From NCBI RefSeq assembly GCF_001646785.1, contig NZ_LRRH01000038.1:1-58018 (forward strand): a DNA stretch of 58,018 nucleotides, written 5' to 3'. Shown here piece after piece: positions 52,892 through 58,018 of this stretch (the stretch's first letter is position 1; each line of letters starts with the position of its first letter). Origin of the DNA: Rhodococcus phenolicus. GTDB taxonomy: Bacteria > Actinomycetota > Actinomycetes > Mycobacteriales > Mycobacteriaceae. A model generated the notes under the pieces. The model ran no database searches and was not told where the DNA came from. It saw only the letters and a list, made by a program, of their open reading frames with translations. Position numbers and translations under genes: made by a program.

Positions 52892-53935
52892 CTATCCGTC
52901 GACGATGGACCGAAGCTTATCGATCTGTGCGATTCTCTCCGACGAATCACCATGGAGGAACTTGACATTGAGAGTGGTCGCACCGGACTCCGCAAAGGCC
53001 GCGACTCGCTCGCGTACGTAGCTTTCCGGACCTATCAACGAGATGGCCCGGACCAACGCGTCCGGCACCGCCGCAGCAGCTTCGTCCTTCTTCCCGTCCA
53101 AGTACAGGTCCTGGATGACCTTCGCCTCGGCCTCGTACCCGTAGCGGCACGCGAGGTCGTTGTAGAAGTTCTTTCCGCGCGCGCCCATACCGCCGATATA
53201 CAGCGCAAGCGTGGGTTTGACCAGGTCCAACAGGTGGTCGACGTCGTCGCCGATCGCCAGTGCCGGGCTCGCATAGATATCGAGGGCACCGAGAGAAGGA
53301 TCGCGCAGCGCGCGTCCCTTACCGAGCGATTCGCCCCACACATCGTGTGCGCGTTCCGGGTTGTAGAAGACTGGTTGCCACCCTTCTGCGATCTCCGCCG
53401 TCAAAGCCACGTTCTTCGGTCCGAGCGCGGCGATGACGATCGGGATGCGTTCACGCACCGGATGATTGATGATCTTCAACGGCCTCCCGAGTCCGGTTCC
53501 CCGATCCGGGGGCAGCGGAATCTGATAGTGCTTGCCGTTGTGGATCACCGGTTCGCGCCGCCACACCTGGCGGCAGATGTCGACGAGTTCACGGGTACGA
53601 CCCAGCGGCGCGTTGTACGGCACCCCGTGGAACCCTTCGATCACCTGCGGCCCGGAAGCGCCGATGCCGAGCACGAACCGGCCGTCGGACACGAAGTCGA
53701 GGCCGGCCGCGGTCATCGCCATCAGCGACGGGGTACGGGTATAGATCTGGAAGATGCCCGATGCGAGCTGCACACGTGACGTTTTCGCAGCGAGGTATCC
53801 GAGTTGGCTGACGGCATCGAACGAGTACGCCTCGGCCATGAAGATGATGTCGAGGCCGGCGCGTTCGAGATCGGCGACCTCGGCGACGGTCTCGGCGAAT
53901 CCGCCGCTGTAGGTGATCATCGTTCCGATGCGCAT
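52892..53935 (-). CDS. LLM-class F420-dependent oxidoreductase (second)
   Basis: A 347-residue luciferase-like barrel, nearer to the F420-dependent glucose-6-phosphate dehydrogenase/Rv-type LLM enzymes than the one at 5422. Blocks: MRIGTMITYSGGF, QLASGIFQIYTRTPSLMAM, DFVSDGRFVLGIGASGPQVIE and IPIVIAALGPKNVALTAEIA. ATG 53935 marks the first beta-strand. Followed by the GMC oxidoreductase in the same direction; the two redox enzymes may act in one pathway. Substrate unknown. Confidence 0.9.
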   Translation of the reverse strand: MRIGTMITYSGGFAETVAEVADLERAGLDIIFMAEAYSFDAVSQLGYLAAKTSRVQLASGIFQIYTRTPSLMAMTAAGLDFVSDGRFVLGIGASGPQVIEGFHGVPYNAPLGRTRELVDICRQVWRREPVIHNGKHYQIPLPPDRGTGLGRPLKIINHPVRERIPIVIAALGPKNVALTAEIAEGWQPVFYNPERAHDVWGESLGKGRALRDPSLGALDIYASPALAIGDDVDHLLDLVKPTLALYIGGMGARGKNFYNDLACRYGYEAEAKVIQDLYLDGKKDEAAAAVPDALVRAISLIGPESYVRERVAAFAESGATTLNVKFLHGDSSERIAQIDKLRSIVDG

Positions 53936-54207
53936 CGAGAAGTTCCCGTCCAATTGTGCGGTGCGGTCCTGGGATCCGCATGCCACGATCTACGTTCGCA
54001 GTTCAGCACCTGGCCGGACGCGACACAAGGACGCATCGCCGATGGGTTTCATCGCCGCTACCTATGTGACGGTGGTGGTTGTCCGGCCTTCCATGAACGA
54101 AAGGGCACCCACAGGCCATTTCGGAATGAGCTTCGACGTGGTAGATGACGTTCGAGGCCCGGTCGGTCGGTGATCGAGCGACTTGGGAAGATCCCCGGAG
54201 TGAAACG
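53936..54207. other. no recognised gene between the LLM gene and the terminator hairpin
   Basis: A minus-strand frame is open across most of this stretch but has no start with a ribosome site and no recognisable sequence. It probably holds the promoter and leader of the LLM oxidoreductase gene. Nothing else stands out. Confidence 0.45.
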
Positions 54208-54249
54208 CGGTCCAGGCGACCGGAATGCTCACGAAATTCGCCTGGACCG
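54208..54249 (-). terminator. 12-bp hairpin after the 39-residue gene
   Basis: CGGTCCAGGCGA (54208-54219) pairs perfectly with TCGCCTGGACCG (54238-54249), loop 18 bases, starting 48 bases beyond the small gene's stop on the minus strand. It is followed on that strand by GTTTC, a weak U-tract. It makes the small gene look like a unit of its own. Confidence 0.55.
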
Positions 54250-54297
54250 TCTGTGCCGCGGTCCGCGGAAGCCCGTTCCGGACCTCCCACCCGCAAA

Positions 54298-54417
54298 CTA
54301 CTGCGAGTTCTGGTCTTGGGCCGGTGTCTGACCCGTCTGGCCGGTGCCGCGGATCTTGCGCCACTGGGTGGTGACGACGTACTTGACGAGCAGACCGTAA
54401 TTGCGGAGCTTCTCCAT
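54298..54417 (-). CDS. 39-residue protein of unknown function
   Basis: An unrecognised small gene. The product begins MEKLRNYGLLVKYVVTTQWR, a basic amphipathic stretch, and ends in a Gln/Thr/Gly-rich tail (TGQTGQTPAQDQNSQ). Evidence that it is real: AAAGGA lies 7 bases before the ATG; 33 of 38 sense codons after the start end in G or C, the coding bias of this genome; a perfect 19-bp palindrome lies upstream at 54482-54500; and a 12-bp hairpin follows. It precedes the LLM and GMC oxidoreductase genes on the same strand. It lacks the C-terminal Val-Tyr of a mycofactocin precursor, so that identity is rejected. A membrane-surface peptide, small subunit or modified peptide is possible. Confidence 0.7.
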   Translation of the reverse strand: MEKLRNYGLLVKYVVTTQWRKIRGTGQTGQTPAQDQNSQ

Positions 54418-54481
54418 CGTGAATCCTTTCGGGGCTGAATTGCATGTCGAACCGCGTGGATTCTACGGGCCGTCCGCATCG

Positions 54482-54500
54482 TTTGATCGATTCGATCAAA
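54482..54500. promoter_or_regulatory. 19-bp perfect palindrome between the small gene and the DUF2510 gene
   Basis: TTTGATCGA - T - TCGATCAAA, two perfect 9-base arms in an AT-rich patch, 65 bases before the 39-residue gene and 89 before the divergent DUF2510 gene. Almost certainly a dimeric repressor site; the regulator is not encoded nearby. Confidence 0.65.
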
Positions 54501-54588
54501 TATTGATTCAAGTAACTGCAACAGGACATTTCACGGTCGCGATCACTGGGCATCGTCACAATCACCGAGCGCCGGACGCCGCGCTGTC

Positions 54589-54921
54589 GTGGTCGCCTTC
54601 GTCGCAGGAATCGTCGCAGTGATCGTCAAGCCGTCGAAGTCGAGAGTTCCACCGGCCGTGCCCAATGCGATACAGGCGAGTTGGTACACGGACCCGCAGA
54701 ACCCGGCGATGGTGCGCTACTTCGACGGTTCGATGTGGACCTCGCAGACCAACCTCGCGCGCAGACCCCGTCTCGTAGCTCTCCAACCGCCGACAGGCCT
54801 CACTGATCGAGTGAGACGAATCGTGGAGGGGCGACCGCGCGAACCACGAACACGGCCTGTTCCCACTTTCAATATATACACGATTCGCGGCCCTCATGAG
54901 GCCCCGATTTTCGGTCCATAA
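54589..54921 (+). CDS. short DUF2510-type protein
   Basis: A 110-residue frame starting with a hydrophobic helix (VAFVAGIVAVIV) followed by a DUF2510 motif (ASWYTDPQNPAMVRYFDGSMW, about residues 30-50; W-Y-x-D-P ... R-Y-x-D-G-x-x-W is the family pattern) and a basic tail. No ribosome site precedes GTG 54589, so the start is uncertain. The motif makes it likely to be real. It lies 42 bases upstream of rph on the same strand. Confidence 0.55.
   Translation: MVAFVAGIVAVIVKPSKSRVPPAVPNAIQASWYTDPQNPAMVRYFDGSMWTSQTNLARRPRLVALQPPTGLTDRVRRIVEGRPREPRTRPVPTFNIYTIRGPHEAPIFGP
54887..54906 (+). promoter_or_regulatory. GC-rich palindromic element before rph (possible rifamycin-associated element)
   Basis: CCTCATGAGG (54892-54901) is a perfect 10-bp palindrome, extended by GGC on one side and CCCC on the other. 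It lies just after an AT-rich TATATA (54872-54877) and about 60 bases before rph. Rifamycin-induced genes in actinobacteria carry a 19-bp GC-rich dyad of the form GGGGCTT...AAGGCCC; this site is only loosely like it. Confidence 0.3.
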
Positions 54922-54963
54922 TCGCCCGCAGAACGCCGGAACCAGCGGGGAAGGGCATGCGGC

Positions 54964-57570
54964 ATGGACTATGTACTGGGCTTCGAGGAGATCGGCCGGA
55001 CGCAGATCGAGGTGGTCGGCGGCAAGGGCGCGAACCTCGGGGAGTTGTCGCGCATCGACGGCGTTGTCGTCCCGGAGGGCTTCTGCGTGACGACCGAAGC
55101 GTTCCGCCGTGTCGTCGACGGCGCGCCGTCGCTCGACGCACTGCTCGATCGGCTCGCGGACCTCTCGTCGGACGATCGGGAGCAGATCGGTGCGGTGAGC
55201 GCGCAGGTCCGACGCACGATCGAGGAGTGCGGCGTCCCGGACGAGGTGTCGGCGGAGATCGAGCGGTCGCTGTCGCGGCTCGGCGGCGACACCGCGTGCG
55301 CCGTGCGGTCCAGCGCGACCGCCGAGGATCTGCCGTCGGCGTCGTTCGCCGGGCAGCAGGACACGTACCTGAACGTCACGGGTCCGGACGAAGTCCTGAA
55401 GCACGTCCGCCGATGCTGGGCATCGTTGTTCACCGAGCGTGCCGTCACCTATCGGCTGCGCAACGGGATCGACCACCGCAGGGTACACATGGCGGTGGTC
55501 GTGCAGCGGATGGTGTTCCCGGAGGCGTCCGGGATCATGTTCACAGCCGATCCCGTCACCTCCGATCGGACGGTCGCCTCGATCGACGCCGGGTTCGGTC
55601 TCGGTGAGGCGCTGGTGTCCGGCCAGGTGAACCCGGATGTGTACACGGTGCGCGACGACGTCGTGATCGGCAGGAAGGTCGCAACCAAGCCATTTGCGCT
55701 GCACGCCGCGTCGTCGGGTGGGACCCGGATGCAGGAGGTCGCGCCGGAGCGGCAGAACGAAGCGGTGCTGACAAACGAGCAGATCGTGCGGCTCGCGCAG
55801 TTGGGCCGCCGGATAGAAGCGCATTTCGGCTGCCCTCAGGACATCGAGTGGTGCCTGCTCGACGACGGATTCCGGGTCGTGCAGAGCCGTCCGATCACCA
55901 CGTTGTTCCCGGTTCCAGAATCGGACGACGGCAAGAACCGCGTCTACGTCTCGGTCGGACACCAGCAGATGATGACCGACGCCATGAGGCCGTTGGGAAT
56001 TTCCTTGTGGCAGATGACGAGTACAGCTCCGATGCGGCACGCCGGTGGGCGGCTGTTCGTCGATGTCACCGAGCGGCTCGCGTCCCCGACCGCCGGCACC
56101 GCTGTGGTGGCTGCGCTCGGCAAATCCGATCCGTTGATCGGGGATGCGCTGCAGACCGTTCTCGACCGGGGCTTCGTCCCGCAGCATCCGGACGACGAGC
56201 CGAAGGCTGCACCGATGTTCGGCGCCGCGGACCCGATCGACACCGATCCGGCGATCGTCACCGAGCTGATCGCGCAGAGCGAGGCCTCCCTCGCGGTGCT
56301 GAAACGCGACATCGCGACGAAGACCGGGACGGAACTGATCGACTTCATCCGGGCCGATATCGGGGAGCTGCGGCGAGTGCTGTTCGACCCGCGCGGCTAC
56401 CAGGTGCTCGTGGCCGGAATGAACGCCGCCGACTGGCTGAACGATCAGCTCTTCGACTGGTTGGGTGAACAGAACGTGGCCGATGTTCTGACGCAATCGG
56501 TTCCGAACAACGTGACGGCAGAGATGGGCTTGGCGTTGCTGGATGTGGCCGACGCGATCCGGCCACATCCACAGGTCGTCGCGTTCCTGCAAAACGGCGA
56601 GGATGCGGGTTTCGACGACGACGCGTTCCTCGACGAACTGGAAAAGCTCGACGGGGGTCGCGAGGCACGCGTCGCGATCGAGGACTATCTCGACAAGTAC
56701 GGCGTGCGCTGCGTCGGCGAAATCGACATCACCCGACCCCGTTGGAGCGAATCTCCGACGACACTCGTGCCGCCGATCCTGGGAAATATCAAGGGTTTCG
56801 GGACGGGCGAGTCCGCTCAGCGCTTCCAGCAGGGCCTCCGAAACGCCGAGCAGAAAGAACACGAGGTGCTGGAACGCTTGCGAGCCTTGCCCGATGGGGA
56901 CAGCAAGGCCCGCGAGACGAAGCGGATGATCGATCACGTCCGCACGTTCACGGGGTATCGGGAGTACCCGAAGTACGGCATGGTGAGTCGCTATTTCGTG
57001 TACAAGCAGGCGCTGTTGCGCGAGGCCGACCGCCTCGTCCGGGACGGGGTTGTTCGCGACCGGGAGGACATCTTTTATCTGCGGTTCGACGAGCTCGCCG
57101 AGCTCGTTGCGACGCAGCAAGAGCGTGGCGAGCTGATCGATGAGCGGCGGGAGGAGTTCCGCTCGTACCGGTCGCTGGCAGCACCGCGCGTGCTCACCTC
57201 CGACGGCGAGGCTCTCACGGGGGCGTACCGACGCGAGGATCTTCCGGACGGTGCGCTCGCCGGAATGGCCGTGTCGTCCGGGACCGTCGAGGGGCGTGCC
57301 CGCGTCGTCCTCGATATCGCGCACGCCGACCTGGGGGCGGACGACATTCTGGTCACCGCCTACACCGACCCGAGCTGGACGCCGCTCTTCGTTGCGATCA
57401 AGGGACTGGTGACAGAGGTGGGTGGCCTGATGACGCACGGTGCGGTGATCGCACGGGAGTACGGATTGCCGGCAGTCGTAGCGGTCGAGAACGCGACCCG
57501 GCTGATTCGCGACGGGCAGAGGATTCGGGTGCACGGGACGGACGGGTACGTCGAGATCCTCAGCGAGTGA
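54964..57570 (+). CDS. rph: rifampin phosphotransferase
   Basis: An 868-residue enzyme that inactivates rifamycins by moving the beta-phosphate of ATP onto the drug's C21 hydroxyl. It has an N-terminal ATP-binding domain (to about 315: VVGGKGANLGEL, CAVRSSATAEDLPSASFAGQ, ASGIMFTADPVTS, QDIEWCLLDDGFRVVQSRPI), a rifampin-binding domain and a C-terminal swivelling His domain. From memory it aligns almost end to end with the Listeria enzyme (867 residues), including the catalytic His825 in GGLMTHGAVIAREYGLP, and differs from PEP synthase in lacking the PEP-binding domain. ATG 54964 is preceded by GGGGAAGGGC. All key residues are present, so resistance is expected. Confidence 0.95.
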   Translation: MDYVLGFEEIGRTQIEVVGGKGANLGELSRIDGVVVPEGFCVTTEAFRRVVDGAPSLDALLDRLADLSSDDREQIGAVSAQVRRTIEECGVPDEVSAEIERSLSRLGGDTACAVRSSATAEDLPSASFAGQQDTYLNVTGPDEVLKHVRRCWASLFTERAVTYRLRNGIDHRRVHMAVVVQRMVFPEASGIMFTADPVTSDRTVASIDAGFGLGEALVSGQVNPDVYTVRDDVVIGRKVATKPFALHAASSGGTRMQEVAPERQNEAVLTNEQIVRLAQLGRRIEAHFGCPQDIEWCLLDDGFRVVQSRPITTLFPVPESDDGKNRVYVSVGHQQMMTDAMRPLGISLWQMTSTAPMRHAGGRLFVDVTERLASPTAGTAVVAALGKSDPLIGDALQTVLDRGFVPQHPDDEPKAAPMFGAADPIDTDPAIVTELIAQSEASLAVLKRDIATKTGTELIDFIRADIGELRRVLFDPRGYQVLVAGMNAADWLNDQLFDWLGEQNVADVLTQSVPNNVTAEMGLALLDVADAIRPHPQVVAFLQNGEDAGFDDDAFLDELEKLDGGREARVAIEDYLDKYGVRCVGEIDITRPRWSESPTTLVPPILGNIKGFGTGESAQRFQQGLRNAEQKEHEVLERLRALPDGDSKARETKRMIDHVRTFTGYREYPKYGMVSRYFVYKQALLREADRLVRDGVVRDREDIFYLRFDELAELVATQQERGELIDERREEFRSYRSLAAPRVLTSDGEALTGAYRREDLPDGALAGMAVSSGTVEGRARVVLDIAHADLGADDILVTAYTDPSWTPLFVAIKGLVTEVGGLMTHGAVIAREYGLPAVVAVENATRLIRDGQRIRVHGTDGYVEILSE

Positions 57571-57599
57571 TCTGCCCTCTGTTCGGCCAGAGCCCGGCA

Positions 57600-57617
57600 T
57601 ACCAAGACCCCTTGGTA
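57600..57617 (+). terminator. short hairpin after rph
   Basis: TACCAAG-ACCC-CTTGGTA, a perfect 7-bp stem with a 4-base loop, 30 bases after the rph stop. Only scattered T residues follow. Probable terminator. Confidence 0.5.
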
Positions 57618-57728
57618 GATTCGCTCTCATTGTTCGTGCTTGAACTCACCAAATCGAGCACGGTGCGCGAGCCCAACCATAGATTCGTCAACTGCCTCCT
57701 CCCAAGGAGGACTCCGAGAGGACATTCG

Positions 57729-58018
57729 ATGTACACCGTCGTAGGGGAACACCGCGTGATTTCTACGAACGACCCCGCGTGTGAGATCTATCCGGGAGTG
57801 TTCGTCGTGAAGGGACGAGGTGGGGTCCTATCGCCGTATTCGGGGTTGGCACAGTTCGGTCCTCCGTGCGAACCGCTGCCGGAAGGAACACAGATTGTGT
57901 TCGACATTTCGGAAAAGCAACTCGAGGAAGCCATCCAGTACGCCGAAGCCATTCATCGCCCAAGCTTCCTCGAGCGACGACAATCTCGACGCCGACCGCC
58001 TGACTTGCACAGATTTAG
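57729..58018 (+). CDS. unrecognised protein, runs off the window end
   Basis: At least 96 codons are open from ATG 57729 to the last base with no stop. AGAGGA lies 6 bases upstream, and an AAGGAGG inside a small hairpin (57697-57711) a little further. The product contains EIYPGVFVVKGRGGVLSPYS and a helical EKQLEEAIQYAEAI. Codon third positions are less G/C-biased than in neighbouring genes, which may point to acquired DNA. No family recognised. Confidence 0.55.
   Translation, partial: MYTVVGEHRVISTNDPACEIYPGVFVVKGRGGVLSPYSGLAQFGPPCEPLPEGTQIVFDISEKQLEEAIQYAEAIHRPSFLERRQSRRRPPDLHRF

Noticed and set aside
54062-54297. Possible protein in the minus-strand frame after the 39-residue gene
   Set aside because: It has no start or ribosome site of its own after the small gene's stop, contains the terminator hairpin, and shows no recognisable motif.
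54298-54417. The 39-residue peptide as a mycofactocin precursor (MftA)
   Set aside because: It lacks the terminal Val-Tyr dipeptide, and no mftB-F genes are nearby despite the GMC oxidoreductase.
54562-57630. A 1,022-codon open frame antisense to rph
   Set aside because: No recognisable domain, and the plus strand encodes an end-to-end match to rifampin phosphotransferase.
57921-57974. 11-bp inverted repeat near the window end as a second fold-back artefact
   Set aside because: The arms do not reach the end of the window and homology stops after 11 bases, so chance within a coding frame is more likely.

Overview
The window is high-GC actinobacterial DNA, most likely from a Rhodococcus. The strongest pointers are a self-sufficient CYP116B cytochrome P450 that closely resembles P450RhF of Rhodococcus, an F420/NDMA-type oxidoreductase repertoire, a rifampin phosphotransferase, and pervasive 4-base start/stop overlaps (ATGA, GTGA). 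I see no rRNA, tRNA, prophage or CRISPR array. The first bases form a perfect 17-base inverted copy of bases 86-102, so base 1 probably lies at a contig end with a fold-back artefact.

Layout. 1-6.4 kb: truncated alpha/beta hydrolase, pentapeptide-repeat protein, family VIII-type esterase with an AraC regulator, a manganese catalase divergent from a hemerythrin-like protein, and an LLM/F420 oxidoreductase. 6.5-10.7 kb: translationally coupled homogentisate operon hmgA - unknown 294-aa gene - fahA with an 18-bp terminator hairpin and a MarR regulator; hpd, which makes homogentisate, lies apart at 37.4-38.6 kb, divergent from an Lrp/AsnC regulator. 10.8-15.5 kb: IclR regulator, CYP116B P450-reductase fusion and an MHS-type MFS transporter, ending in a strong terminator. 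15.6-18.2 kb: a scar in which a TnpB-only insertion element sits between a 5'-truncated, internally deleted MFS gene and a 5'-truncated iclR gene.

18.2-28.8 kb: PadR/HAAS membrane pair with a 25-bp palindromic operator; a five-gene operon of DUF4178, DUF2617, DUF4247 lipoprotein, DUF350 and a membrane-anchored spermidine-synthase-like protein, each gene overlapping the next by 4 bases; a DUF3533 membrane protein with an MMPL transporter; and an unusual family A DNA polymerase. 28.7-31.2 kb: an alkylation-repair operon with two O6-alkylguanine transferases, an ECF sigma factor and an AlkA-type glycosylase. 31.3-37.4 kb: SDR, phosphotransferase and acyl-CoA dehydrogenase in an operon with a TetR regulator and its probable operator, then a zinc alcohol dehydrogenase and an SRPBCC protein.

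39.3-50.2 kb: RibD-like reductase, a CD225/dispanin-like protein, an orphan type I restriction R subunit, a run of small membrane or envelope proteins, a TetR/membrane-protein pair, a MerR regulator fused to a DNA-clamp (DnaN)-like domain with a 19-bp-spacer promoter and probable leaderless GTG start, a companion helical-repeat protein, and a secreted SGNH hydrolase. 50.2-51.1 kb has no convincing gene. 51.1-58.0 kb: GMC oxidoreductase, LLM oxidoreductase, an unrecognised 39-residue gene with its own ribosome site, palindromic upstream element and downstream hairpin, a small DUF2510 protein, a full-length rifampin phosphotransferase (rph), and an unrecognised gene running off the end.

The best candidates for undescribed biology are the coupled DUF4178-DUF2617-DUF4247-DUF350-SpeE-like operon, the MerR-clamp fusion with its partner, the unknown enzyme embedded in the homogentisate operon, and the 39-residue peptide gene.
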